NCBI GenBank assembly: GCA_027919835.1
Contig: JANVFP010000014.1
Location: 1,116,001 to 1,180,000, forward strand
Direction: 5' to 3'
DNA length: 64,000 nucleotides
Source of the DNA: Lentinula raphanica
Lineage: Eukaryota > Basidiomycota > Agaricomycetes > Agaricales > Omphalotaceae
The position numbers and the translations under genes are program-made. Shown here one piece after another: positions 11,201 through 21,192 of this stretch (the stretch's first letter is position 1; each line of letters opens with the position of its first letter). The notes beneath the pieces were generated by a model that worked only from the letters and a program-made list of their open reading frames with translations, was not told the origin of the DNA and did not search any database.

Positions 11201-12052
11201 CCCTAGTAACTGTGGATGCCACTTTGCCTGAAGCTGATCGAAGCTGTCTCGAAAACGCGATCGCTGCCCTGTGCCGTGCAACGGGCGTAGAGATCTCGGA
11301 TTTGAACACTTCCCAGCTCCCAGCTGACAGGTTATTTCAGGTCTGGCACTTATCGTACTACGCTAGATACGGACAAACAGTAAGCTCCTTTTCTGAAGTC
11401 TTTGAAACTTGGTCTCATCTTAGGCATCAGGGAGGGGATATACCTCCAGATTTTCACCCTCTGCACGTTCAGAGAAATGATGGTTCCAAAGTCAATCACT
11501 CCCAGTTCTTCGTGAGGGCGTCGAAAGATCTTCAGATGTTCGGAAGGGAGTTTGCAGCATTATCTGAAGCGATAGGTTCCGTCCTTCAGAAAATTGTTGA
11601 AAAGGTCAGACTGCCAGAGTTCGCTCTCCCGACTCGCTCAACTCAAAAGTTTTCTGTAGAGGTTGGCTAGGGATCCAGACATATTTGGACGAGATGTAGA
11701 GGCTATGGTAGACGTTATGCCCCTTCAAGACTTTACCCCCGTCTGACCTTTCACTGGTCTGGTCATCAACGTAAATGTTTCTACTTCGGCGCACCGAGAC
11801 GGAGGAGATGCTGGAGGGTGTTTTGTCATCAGCTTGGGTTCTTTCAAGGGCGGAGAACTGTGTCTCTACCAACCTAGATTGGCTGTTGAAACGAGGCATG
11901 GGGACATCATTGCTTTTCGTTCTCAAGATTACATCCACTTCAACTCGCACTATCAGGGGAAGCGTTGCTCTATCGTTGTTCACACAGACAAGAACGGACT
12001 ATCGTATCAAAGAGATGGAAATGGTTGGATGAACAACCCATGGGTTAGGTAA
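8298..12052 (+). pseudogene. 2OG-Fe(II) dioxygenase, TET/JBP-like fungal type
   Basis: Eight exons join in one frame using introns 8979-9031, 9655-9708, 9858-9913, 10031-10074, 10749-11025, 11109-11165 and 11605-11659. The N-terminal part is low complexity (Gly/Ser/Arg-rich around 9085-9330). The last exon carries the double-stranded beta-helix signature: HRD (the HxD iron ligands) in STSAHRDGGDAG, a distal His in YIHFN, and an Arg in GKRCSIVVHTD that would bind 2-oxoglutarate. The family oxidises a substrate with iron, O2 and 2-oxoglutarate; TET/JBP members act on 5-methylpyrimidines in DNA, and basidiomycete members are often associated with KDZ transposons. The substrate here is unknown. 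Two in-frame stops break it: TAG at 8607-8609 and TGA at 11744-11746, just before PFTGLVINVNV; both fit C-to-T changes. The protein may instead start at 8622, which avoids the first stop. No KDZ transposase is visible nearby. Confidence 0.7.
10767..10992 (-). mobile_element. Palindromic MITE, CATCAG family, subtype 1 (copy c), in an intron
   Basis: Ends CATCAGCAAAAC and CTTTTCCTGATG, flanked by TC on both sides (10765-10766 and 10993-10994). It lies within the intron 10749-11025 of the dioxygenase gene. Without it and one TC the intron would be 49 nt, the normal size here. Orientation is opposite to copies a and b. Confidence 0.85.
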
Positions 12053-12312
12053 ATCTCAACGTAGGACGGTATAGATAGCATTATCAGTAGTCTAGCTCTC
12101 GATAGCTTGCGCTGCAAATAGACGCATATATTGATACAAGCCAGATGCATAGAAAATATGATTTGAAGATATAACAAATCGTAAGGACAGCTTATGGGCG
12201 TAAGAAATCTGGGATAAGGTACTAGATAGTAGGGTCAAGTTTCAAAATGTTGGGAGCAATCGAGGTTAAAGGGCTTGAAAGAGGATAATCGTAGTAAGGC
12301 ATAGGAGCAAAA
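12053..12312. other. No gene supported
   Basis: Presumed 3' flank of the dioxygenase gene. No open frame, repeat or motif stands out. Confidence 0.4.
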
Positions 12313-13025
12313 TCAAGAAAGGACATTGGTAGAACCACCGAAAGCTTCCGCCAAGAATTCAGGAACTCCCTTTAAGTTTAGAATCATTGGTTGTTCAGCA
12401 ACATGTTCCTGAGAAAGGCCCTCTGGAATGTTCCCTGTACTATTGAAGTTTTCGAGTACAATCGTGTTGTCGTCAAATTCCAACTCCTCCAGCAAACCGT
12501 CCCTGCTTTATGTTGTTCGAGGGTTCCCCCTAAGCTGCTGCCAATGTAGTCCTCGGAGCTTGTAGTATACTGCCCTTGTCCGTGGATCATGACAACATTT
12601 TCCTTCAACTCTAGCTGGAAGAACAGCGTGTCGTGCCGATGAAGTATCCCCTTTCCATACACAGGAAGAGGACTAGGAGGGGCTGTGGGTGCATCATGAT
12701 CTGAAGACATAGTAATTGAGCGGCCTTGTCCCGAACGAAAACAAGGACATTGGAATACCCTTAAGAACTTCATGGCTAGTAGCAACATTTTCCATTGGCT
12801 GCTGCTGATAGAATAGCGTGTCATGTCGACGAAGTATTCCCTGTCGATGAACTGGAAGAGGACTAGGAGGGGCTGTGGGTGCTTCATCTGAAGGCTCAGT
12901 TGAGAGGCAAATTCATTGATAATCAATAACATTGTATTACCTCCGGGCAGATACATGGGTATTCGTTTGAAACTCTTTTCAAGAAATAGTCTATATTTTT
13001 CTTCAGTTCGAGTTGATACTACCAC
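12313..13025 (-). CDS. Hypothetical protein fragment with internal duplication
   Basis: A 213-codon minus-strand frame. Two segments of about 85 bases (near 12620-12710 and 12813-12900) are clearly related, containing AGGAAGAGGACTAGGAGGGG and the same GCTGTGGGTGC, so the coding region was partly duplicated. They encode an APTAPPSPLPV-type motif followed by an HRHDTLF-type motif, in different frames. That frame difference, and the lack of a convincing start, suggest a spliced or decayed gene. Family not recognised. Confidence 0.25.
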
Positions 13026-13847
13026 AATGATGAGTGCGACTGGCAGGCGCTTTAAAAGACAGCAAGAGAGGTATTACCTGATTTCTTTCTATACAAAATT
13101 TTGAAGCGTACAGCTCTTAGCAGAGAATACTTAGGGTGGCGAGAGCGCATACTTAGCAGAATGTGAGGAGATAGGTACAGTCTAGGTACTTACAACTCAC
13201 AAGTTAGTCTATGTAAGCGCTGAGAATTTCAAAGCGCCTAATATGCCGGTTCGAGACCTGCATTTGTCTTCAGGACTATCACATCACTGAGGCCAGAGAT
13301 GTAGTCAGCACTACCGACCGGGTCAATGACTCGACTGTTGCAACGTTGATGCTTCAAAGACAAGAAAAGATTACCTCGAATTATGCAACCGTTCTTTTCT
13401 CGTGCTTCCCATCAACGTCTATGCCACCAACTATCTTCCTCGCATATCTCTTGGCAGACCGCATCGTCCGGATTCTAGCTTCAAGCATAGCCGTAGCCAA
13501 GGAGGATGCCCATTGCACAGAATACGTGGCTCCTAGGTACAATAAATTATCCACCGAGTTTCATCAATTAACTCATGCTTTCATTCTGAAGCATAGCTTC
13601 ATCATGTCCATTTGCCAGATCATCGTAACAACGGATGTAGAGTACTTCACCACAAATTTCAATCACTGGAACGTTTTCATCAATAACTGAATTCCAACTC
13701 TACCCGACCCAAAACAGGCGGTCCCGGTAAACCCAAAGATCAAATAGTAGAATGGTCTGTGTTGCTCCTGTAGTACCTGGATTAATTCTCCACAATAAGG
13801 GTACACTCATCAAAAGTGATCCAAGGATTGAGAATATAACCGTCAAG
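13026..13847. other. No gene supported
   Basis: Only short frames on both strands. The minus-strand frame of the neighbouring repeat continues down to about 13700 and is described with it. Confidence 0.4.
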
Positions 13848-14185
13848 AAGGTTCGGATTTTTTTCCCCTTCATACACCGTTTATGGACTAACATAGGAGT
13901 CTCTACTAGATTATGAACTCTACAGACTTCTTCTTGGTCTTTACGCACTTCAGATGTAACCATCATTCCTTGGTATATTGAATACACGATGAGGGTTAAA
14001 AGTGTGAGTCCATAATCTTTGTGTTGGGCTTGGCAGACCTGAGAAATGCTCCTTAGGTTCGGTTCCCTGCCTGGGCCTGGTATCAAGAGTTTTGAATGAG
14101 GAGCTGCTCGTAGTCTCTCTGAACTCAGGAAACATTTCGAGTCCTTCCTACGAAACTCTAAAATATGCAGCCCAGGCCAAATCAA
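13700..14185 (-). pseudogene. Membrane-protein-like fragment
   Basis: A 161-codon minus-strand frame with two hydrophobic stretches (around YGLTLLTLIVYSIYQGMMV and FLTVIFSILGSLLMSVPLL) that look like membrane segments, about 60 residues apart. The upstream half of the frame lies in the 408-bp unit and is repeated twice more at 14210-14614 and 14618-15001, each ending early in SRSRVLYGS. The gene was therefore broken by, or is an artefact of, the triplication. Family not recognised; fungal multi-pass proteins of this size are common. Confidence 0.35.
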
Positions 14186-15071
14186 TCTGGAGTCTTCTTC
14201 CGACGAAAGTCACCCTCTTCTACCTCGAGAACCGTAGAGGACTCTGCTTCTTGACAAGGTTCGGATTTTTTTCCCCTTCATACACCGTTTATGGACTAAC
14301 ATAGGAGTCTCTACTAGATTATGAACTCTACAGACTTCTTCTTGGTCTTTACGCACTTCAGATGTAACCATCATTCCTTGGTATATTGAATACACGATGA
14401 GGGTTAAAAGTGTGAGTCCATAATCTTTGTGTTGGGCTTGGCAGACCTGAGAAATGCTCCTTAGGTTCGGTTCCCTGCCTGGGCCTGGTATCAAGAGTTT
14501 TGAATGAGGAGCTGCTCGTAGTCTCTCTGAACTCAGGAAACATTTCGAGTCCTTCCTACGAAACTCTAAAATATGCAGCCCAGGCCAAATCAATCTGGAG
14601 TCTTCTTCCGACAAAAGTCACCCTCTTCTACCTCGAGAACCGTAGAGGACTCTGCTTCTTGACAAGGTTCGGATTTTTTTCCCCTTCATACACCGTTTAT
14701 GGACTAACATAGGAGTCTCTACTAGATTATGAACTCTACAGACTTCTTCTTGGTCTTTACGCACTTCAGATGTAACCATCATTCCTTGGTATATTGAATA
14801 CACGATGAGGGTTAAAAGTGTGAGTCCATAATCTTTGTGTTGGGCTTGGCAGACCTGAGAAATGCTCCTTAGGTTCGGTTCCCTGCCTGGGCCTGGTATC
14901 AAGAGTTTTGAATGAGGAGCTGCTCGTAGTCTCTCTGAACTCAGGAAACATTTCGAGTCCTTCCTACGAAACTCTAAAATATGCAGCCCAGGCCAAATCA
15001 ATCTGGAGTCTTCTTCCGACGAAAGTCACCCTCTTCTACCTCGAGAACCGTAGAGGACTCTGCTTCTTGAC
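13848..15071 (+). repeat. 408-bp tandem triplication
   Basis: Three head-to-tail copies start at 13848, 14256 and 14664 with period 408. The copies are almost identical (one visible difference is GACGAAAGTC against GACAAAAGTC), so the event is recent. The period is divisible by three. Sequence outside the array on each side is unrelated to the repeat. Confidence 0.95.
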
Positions 15072-15822
15072 AAGTTCGACCTAGAGCAGCGGGTCGAAGG
15101 TGAACTTTCCAATGTCGAGCAGAACAAAACCTAGTCATGGATAGGGTGCGGCAGGAAAGACTGGCCCCGCCGTGCAGGAAGAATACAACGATTCCTTCGG
15201 ACTATTGTTCAGGCACCTTTCATGGGCCCCGTCTCTCCCTCACCCTGACGACCCCGAATTCATCCGCGATGTTTCAATATCTTGTCCTTCGATGAAGTCA
15301 ATCTTTGGTGTGGGCGACAATGGAGGAAAACAAGTTCTTTGGACGCGTCCGGAAGCAAAAGAGTGTCGCTCACGCACCAATATCACATAGCAGAGACTAG
15401 AACCGGATTAGCACGTCGGCTTCCATTCGCACCTTCTAGCCTCAAGAGCACATTCGCAGGACGGTCTGACCCACCTTACATATCCAGTTTTTTGTTTTTC
15501 ACCGTGCCGCCACCGATTGTCCAAACTCATTTTGATACTACGAGGAACGCTGTTCCTCACAGCCTAATAGGTGTCTCAAAGAGAAGTGTCAAGAAAGAGG
15601 CAAGAGGAGTTGTGTAGAAAGCCGCTGGAAGAAAGCTGGAGGGTCTAGCAGGATAAACGAGTACAAATAATCACTTCGTCTGTTTCAATCAACAGCAACA
15701 GCTCAAACTAGCGCTTCTTTCTTCCATCCATCCTTCCAGGAAGCCACCAACTTCAAGTCATCATTACATCCCTTCTCTATAACATCCAGTCCTCTCAGTT
15801 TCTTCGATTCTTGTGTTAACCA
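15072..15822. other. No gene supported
   Basis: Two short plus-strand frames (15172-15390 and 15282-15617) overlap in different frames and show no domain. The stretch just before 15823 is C/T-rich like a fungal core promoter, with CTTCTTTCTTCCATCCATCC at about 15713. Confidence 0.4.
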
Positions 15823-16323
15823 ATGGCGAGGCGATCTCATCGTCAAATATCCACTCTCTACGTTTCTCACCAGTCGCGCTCGATGACTCTCGCAGACGGA
15901 TCCGGGATTTTATACGCATTCGTCGATCGAGGACATAGTTGGAAGATCGGGATGTCCAATAATTTTGCTAGACGGAAACGGGAATGGGATAGGCAGTGTC
16001 CATCTTCTAGTAGAAGATGGATGCCGCCGATTAGGGTCAAGAGGAGACGGAGAGCGGGTAACTTTACGTTGATTCGTCCCCGATATACTGATTGACCATC
16101 TGTTCCAGAATCTCTGGCTCATCTCTTACTAGAACTCTGGTGCACCGATCGACCCCGCGCTTACTGTTCTTGATGTAAGTTCATCTTGTTCGAATCGCTC
16201 AACCCGCAAACATTCTATTCAGGCCGCAAGAATCATGTCGAGATCTTCACATTCTCCGCCAAAAGGTTGTTTGTGTGGAGCAATATCATCTATCCTCTGC
16301 TGGTAATAGCTTCGAAGGAGTGA
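15823..16323 (+). pseudogene. GIY-YIG / T5orf172 domain protein
   Basis: Three exons (15823-16057, 16109-16174, 16223-16323) joined by introns of 51 and 48 nt encode about 130 residues. The motif GILYAFVDRGHSWKIGMSNN with RRKREWDRQCP matches the T5orf172 branch of GIY-YIG-like domains, common as small lineage-expanded genes in basidiomycetes. The second exon reads SLAHLLLELWCTDRPRAYCS, typical of the helix and Cys region after the core, and the third KNHVEIFTF. A TGA at 16171-16173 interrupts Cys-Ser-stop-Cys and could have been CGA. The family may cut DNA, but function in these fungal proteins is unproven. Confidence 0.65.
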
Positions 16324-17040
16324 GGTAAGGTTTTGGTCTTGTTTTTCATTCATTTCAGCTGACCTTGATTAGTTCTAGCGGGATGTCTAATAGTACCAAC
16401 ATGTATTGATTTCTTAGTCTAAGCTCGCGCATAAGACAACGCACACACAATCTATATAGAGCTCTCAGTTAAGTACTACAGTAAGAATGTCGTGCCCTCT
16501 GTTCACATAAACAAGTCTCTAGGTATCTAGATTGCAGGATTGCAGGTTGGATCACCTTTTCTCAAGTAGCTTGGGCATCACCCAAAGCCCAAAACATTTT
16601 TGGATCCCATTCAACCTAAGGTAATCGTGATCATCTCTTTGCTCATCAACCGTCCGCATCTATTGATTATGAAGGCAGTAACTGGATGCGTTACAAGAGT
16701 CCGAAGGTACAACATGCCCTACTGTTTTCTATCGAAGAGCCCGCTTCAGTACCAGGGCAGTGATGGACTGGATGGTGGATAAGTATCTTTCATACGTTCT
16801 ACCTTTGTCCGAATTTTTCTTCGCTCAGGACAAGCATCAATCAACAAGGCTGACGCCCTCTATTCGTCCAAATAACTCCTTGGGAACGTATAGTGCGTTC
16901 TGACGTTCTGATGCAAATCACGTCTCTCCGTACGCTGACTTTATGATTAGCTTCCTGAACATCGATGACACCGAGTCTGTCCCTTGGTTATCTTCCTCGC
17001 AATGGGCGAACCTCCGCAATTGTCGACGCATAGCCTCTGT
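16324..17040. other. No clear gene; possible decayed 5' part of the glucan synthase remnant
   Basis: Short frames only. Around 16945-17035 a frame reading LNIDDTESVPWLSSSQWANL precedes the recognisable glucan synthase segments, but I cannot align it with confidence. Confidence 0.3.
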
Positions 17041-18000
17041 TCAATAGGCGTAGAGGTATCAAAGACACACCCATGTTCGCTTATCCAGCCGAATGGATTA
17101 TCTAGAAGGGATGGGCATGGGTGTCATATATGTCGCCGGAACAGGATTTTTGAATGAGTTTGGGAAGCAGATGGTGAGTGGTTTGCAACATCTCGAACGG
17201 TTATCTTATCCGGCTCTTGACCGATTATCCATCACCTTGTCTCGATTGTCAACTGATCCTTTCTAAATTCTGTCTCTTTTCCAGTATACTCTCCTCTTGA
17301 TTTCTCCATCCTAGATCCGCACTGGGGTACTTGGTTATTGATGAAATACACGCTAGAGGGATGTACTTCATGGCCGATTTCACGGTTGGCACAATGAGTG
17401 ATCTGATTGGTTTCAAAGGGTAAGTGTTTTCTTCTCTTTTCTCACCCTACCCACACTGACTGCACACCTAAATTAGATTCCTCAATACCACTGCACCTTT
17501 CACGCTCGCAGAGTACGAGGCAGAGTACCTCAATCCAAGTTACATCCCTTGGAATTTTACAGATTACAGAGACTTCGAGGTATGTCGCATTTGTGCCTTT
17601 CTCATTCAAAACCACAACAACCATCTGACAATCCTTTCTGTCACCTCCAGATCTCCAACACACGCAACATTACCTGTGTCCTTCCCCAATTCTGGAACAA
17701 TGGCACCCTCCTCGCCAATGTCTCTTCTCAAGCTCCCCTCCCAGGCTGCCTAGAATCCGATTTCGACCAAGACCGCTCCATCGGAGCCTTCGGTCACGGT
17801 GTCTTTCCCGACTGGCAACGCCAGCTCTCCAAATTCGCCGGCGTCCAAGACCAGTTACGAGAATGGAAACCGGGCATGATCGACAAACTCACCAAGTTCA
17901 GTTGTATGGTCATCCAAGCATTGGACATCGACGCTATCCGTGTCGACAAGTCGTTGCAGATCACGGTCGATGCGTTAACGGAATACAGTCAAGTCGTTAC
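17041..18000 (+). pseudogene. Alpha-1,3-glucan synthase fragment (GH13-like N-terminal part)
   Basis: Several exon-like pieces match the extracellular amylase-like domain of fungal cell-wall alpha-1,3-glucan synthase: YLEGMGMGVIYVAG (about 17100), YSPLDFSILDPHWG (about 17285), VIDEIHARGMYFMADF with SDLIGF (about 17335-17420), FLNTTAPFTLAEYE, then ISNTRNITCVLPQFW and FPDWQRQLSKFAGVQ through ALDIDAIRVDK (17650-17960). Introns at about 17421-17475 and 17580-17650 are intact. The frame is broken near 17320. The large remainder of the enzyme, which exceeds 2,000 residues, is absent. It stops at about 18000, where transporter sequence begins. Confidence 0.8.
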
Positions 18001-18467
18001 CGACGGACAGTCCAATAACGAGAAATATCTCGCCTTCTCCCCGGTGTTCATCTCTGCAACTCCTTGTATGGCGTATGCCAGCTCCTTTGGGGCATTCTCG
18101 GCTGCTTTAGTACTGTAAGTCAAATGAATTCTTCCTATATCACCTTCACTCATATGCTTTTCAGTATGGTTCCATCGCGATATCACTCGCACCGTTCCCG
18201 CTCCAATATTATTGAAGGAGGCTCCCTGGTTATGGTATACCAGCATACCTTCTCGGTGTCAGTTCCATGGATTCTCCCCTTCATCACGGTTCATCTCTTA
18301 CCAACTGGCTTCCCTATCTGGGCTGCTGCATACGCGTTCTGCATTTCTGCTATCACTTTGGTGGCTATGTCCTTCCCGAGCGTCCTGTGGAAGCCTACAT
18401 AACGACGAGTCAAGCTATTGCCTTCTCCAGTGACACAAAACTTGGCGACAACGACGACACATTCTGA
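18001..18467 (+). pseudogene. Oligopeptide transporter (OPT family) fragment
   Basis: EKYLAFSPVFISATPCMAYA resembles the YSPLF-type membrane segment of OPT transporters. After an intron (about 18116-18170) come YGSIAISLAPFPLQYY and, in a shifted frame, GYVLPERPVEAY with SQAIAFSSDTKLGD, which resembles the GYxLPGRPIA region and its downstream SDxKLGH motif. The frame changes at least twice. It is read in frame with the glucan synthase piece upstream, so the 189-codon frame 17549-18118 is a chimera of the two. Confidence 0.6.
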
Positions 18468-18953
18468 TGACAGGCTTAGACTACATCCACGTTTGACTCT
18501 GTTCGACTACATCCTTTATCAACGGTAGATGCTTGGGGGTGGAGAAGATGGGTAAGATCTGCGCGTGCGGCGGCAGTATGCTGATCGACAGCGCTGTTCA
18601 ATGACAGCTTCAACGACAGCGCTGTTCAACAACATCCACGTTTATATTACACGTTTGACTCTGTTTTCAAATACATCCATGTTTGATGCCATCCGACTAC
18701 ATCCAGTTTTGACTGTGTTCCTAAGCCTGACGGCCTGACGTCCCGTCACTCCAGGCTCAGCCCACAGAATCAAGGGAGAGTGAAGAAACGGAGATAGGAG
18801 ACTGGGGGAGGAGCTGAAGCAAAGTCTCGCTGGTTGAGAGAGGTCAATTGAATCATCGGAATCATTCGATATTAGTACTTTTCTCTGGCACACAGTGCCT
18901 CCTATTCCTTACTATATGCTGCAAAGCCCCTGGCAGCACATGTTTCAATAGTA
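18468..18953. other. No gene supported
   Basis: Contains a few repeats of CATCCACGTTTGAxxCTGTT-type units (about 18485, 18635, 18680), a weak tandem pattern. No frame of note. Confidence 0.4.
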
Positions 18954-19198
18954 CATCAGCAAAATCACTTCTGGCCTGGAGTCTCTAAGAGACTCCAGGC
19001 ATACCCCCCCTTTTCCTACAGGCTCTAGAGTCTCTGAGAGTTTCTAGGCACCCTGAGGAAATTTGAAGTTTCTTTGAATATCTTTTCAAGTTCTCTAGAG
19101 TCTCTCAGGCTCTCTCAGAGACTCTAGAGCCTGTAGGAAAAGGGGGGGTATGCCTGGAGTCTCTTAGAGACTCCAGGCCAGAAGTGATTTTGCTGATG
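18954..19198 (+). mobile_element. Palindromic MITE, CATCAG family, subtype 2 (copy a)
   Basis: Ends CATCAGCAAAATCACTTCTG and its complement, flanked by TA on both sides (18952-18953, 19199-19200). Arms of about 70 bases pair almost perfectly and contain CCAGGCATACCCCCCC. The interior is GAGAGTCTCT-type words. No coding capacity. It is nearly identical to 20072-20316. Confidence 0.9.
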
Positions 19199-19322
19199 TA
19201 GTACTAGCGATGGCAGCCACTTGCCATAGACTTATGGCCACTGATTTAAGCCAATAACAGAGATTTGTTTCCACTAGTAATGAATGCCAAATCCTGCCAG
19301 TGATAACTGAGTCTGAATCAAT

Positions 19323-19581
19323 AAGCATCTTGGAAATACTCTCAAGTTACCTGGAAGCTTTATAGAAGTCTCTGAAAGCTCCCCAGGCAAGCTGAAAGAT
19401 CTTCAAAGATGCCTAGGAAAAGGGAATTTTCCTAGAGTACCTGGAACACCTGGGCACTCCTAGGTACTAAAAGACCTTTCAAAGAGTCAAAAGAAATAAG
19501 AATACTCTGAAGAGGTCTGGGATTTGGGCAATTTCCTGGAGTCTCTGAAAGCCTGCAGGTCTAGAGTGATTTTTGCTGATG
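19323..19581. mobile_element. Degenerate CATCAG-family MITE
   Basis: The right end GATTTTTGCTGATG (to 19581) and interior words such as CCTGGAGTCTCTGAAAG match the family, but the left end is eroded (AAGCATCTTGGAAAT). No target duplication can be identified. Confidence 0.4.
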
Positions 19582-19622
19582 ATAGAGATCTGTACAAAAC
19601 AAAATGTCCAAGTCCTAGCAAG

Positions 19623-19984
19623 TGCAGATCCTGCGATCCTCTCCGTGGACTTTGGACGACAACATCAGGAAAAATATTCCCATCTCTAGAGTCCCCAGAG
19701 ATACCCCCCAATTCCTAGGCTGCTCAGAGATTTTTGTGAACTTTGAAAGATCAAAAAACATCCTAGAGATCCTGAAAGCATCTGAAAGCACCAGAAAGCA
19801 CTAGAAAGCATCAGAAAGCATCAGAAAGCACCCAGAGAATTTTTAGAAGCCTCAAAGAACTCAGATACTCTAGGCTCTCTGAGACTACCTAGGAATTGGG
19901 GGGTATCTCTGGGGACTCTAGAGATGAGAATATTTTTCCTGATGTTGTCGTCCAAAGTCCACGGAGAGGATCGCAGGATCTGCA
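19623..19984. repeat. Perfect 40-bp inverted repeat of host-gene sequence around a MITE
   Basis: Bases 19623-19662 are the exact reverse complement of 19945-19984. The right arm is in place as part of gene copy B (it encodes the QILRSSPW region on the minus strand). The left arm is an inverted extra copy. The MITE 19663-19944 sits exactly between them. Confidence 0.9.
19663..19944 (+). mobile_element. Palindromic MITE, CATCAG family, subtype 3 (copy a)
   Basis: Ends CATCAGGAAAAATATTC and GAATATTTTTCCTGATG. Subterminal words CTCTAGAGTCCCCAGAGATA and CCCCCCAATTCCTAGG are inverted at the other end. The interior has short AGCATCAGAA/AGCACCAGAA repeats. The flanks are AA on the left and TT on the right because the flanking host sequence itself is inverted. 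Confidence 0.8.
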
Positions 19985-20071
19985 TTTCGGGTCGACGTTT
20001 GGTACCGGAATCTTGTTCTACGAGGTCCGCAAATGCGGTTTTGACCTGAAAGTTCGGGTTTGTAAGGAAAA

Positions 20072-20316
20072 CATCAGCAAAATCACTTCTGGCCTGGAGT
20101 CTCTAAGAGACTCCAGGCATACCCCCCCTTTTCCTACAGGCTCTAGAGTCTCTGAGAGTTTCTAGGCACCCTGAGGAAATTTGAAGTTTCTTTGAATATC
20201 TTTTCAAGTTCTCTAGAGTCTCTCAGGCTCTCTCAGAGACTCTAGAGCCTGTAGGAAAAGGGGGGGTATGCCTGGAGTCTCTTAGAGACTCCAGGCCAGA
20301 AGTGATTTTGCTGATG
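20072..20316 (+). mobile_element. Palindromic MITE, CATCAG family, subtype 2 (copy b)
   Basis: Same length (245 bp) as and nearly identical to 18954-19198. Flanked by AA on both sides (20070-20071, 20317-20318). Removing it and one AA restores an alignment without gaps to the paralogous gene copy A at about 62505-62530, a second empty-site confirmation of the 2-bp duplication. Confidence 0.9.
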
Positions 20317-20369
20317 AAGGACATGATGAGTCTTTGTATCCAGATCGTTATGCTCCAAGGGAACCTCGG

Positions 20370-21163
20370 TGTTAGGAAGTGAAACTTCAGACTGGCAAAA
20401 GAACACTTTGTTTAGTTGAAGACACTTATGGCAGAGACTCATAATATTGTTCTAACACTTGATCATGACTGACAATTTCGAAAAATTACTGCTTACATAA
20501 TACAGATTAGATATACTTCTCAATTCCCAATTGGGATAATCACTTTCCTTCTTATTTAGGCATTCCTTTCCCACAGTATATACTATAAAAGGATTACCAA
20601 CTACTTACAAACAATCTTTAGACTTGTTATTTTGTAACCTTCACCTACATCCAGAGTATATTTGGGAATTACACATATTGTGTTGCCTCCACTGTGCATA
20701 TCCAGTGACATACCAAGCTACCACATAGTTTGAAGCCTCGTCTGACGCTTTTCCAGCCGAGTAGATTGCAGTATTGGTTGGATTACCTTCCAGGACGACA
20801 GATTACCTTGGGAGACAACATCTCAATTCTTATTGCAATACTTGCCTGACGCTTTTCCAGTCAAGTACCCTTGCCTGACGCTATTCCAGTCAAGGTCCTT
20901 TGCCGATATAACTCGATTTTCCTTTCAAGACGTAACATTCCTTGAGAGAAGACCCCTCGCAGTTATCCTTCGACACTACTTGCCTGACGCTTTTCCAGTC
21001 AAGTACCTTTGCCGATATAGTTCGATATTCCTTTCAGGACGTAACATCCCTTGGAAGAAGACCCCTCGCAGCTATTATTCAGCAATAACCCCAGGATAAG
21101 TTACTTCCTGGTGATCACGAATATATTCTAGAAGGCTATTAAGAAATAATCCGACTCTTAACA
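20370..21163 (+). repeat. 5' LTR of element A
   Basis: Begins TG and ends CA. Contains TATACTATAAAAGG (about 20578), a plausible TATA box. It also has four CTGACGCTxTTCCAG-type motifs between 20740 and 21000. Confidence 0.92.
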
Positions 21164-21192
21164 TAATAACAAGTCTCCGTTGTTGTTTTATA

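Noticed and set aside
8298..12052. A KDZ transposon around the dioxygenase gene
   Set aside because: No KDZ transposase motifs or terminal repeats flank the gene; the association is known from literature only.
13848..15071. 408-bp repeats as a CRISPR or centromere satellite
   Set aside because: Only three contiguous units without spacers; a simple local triplication explains them.
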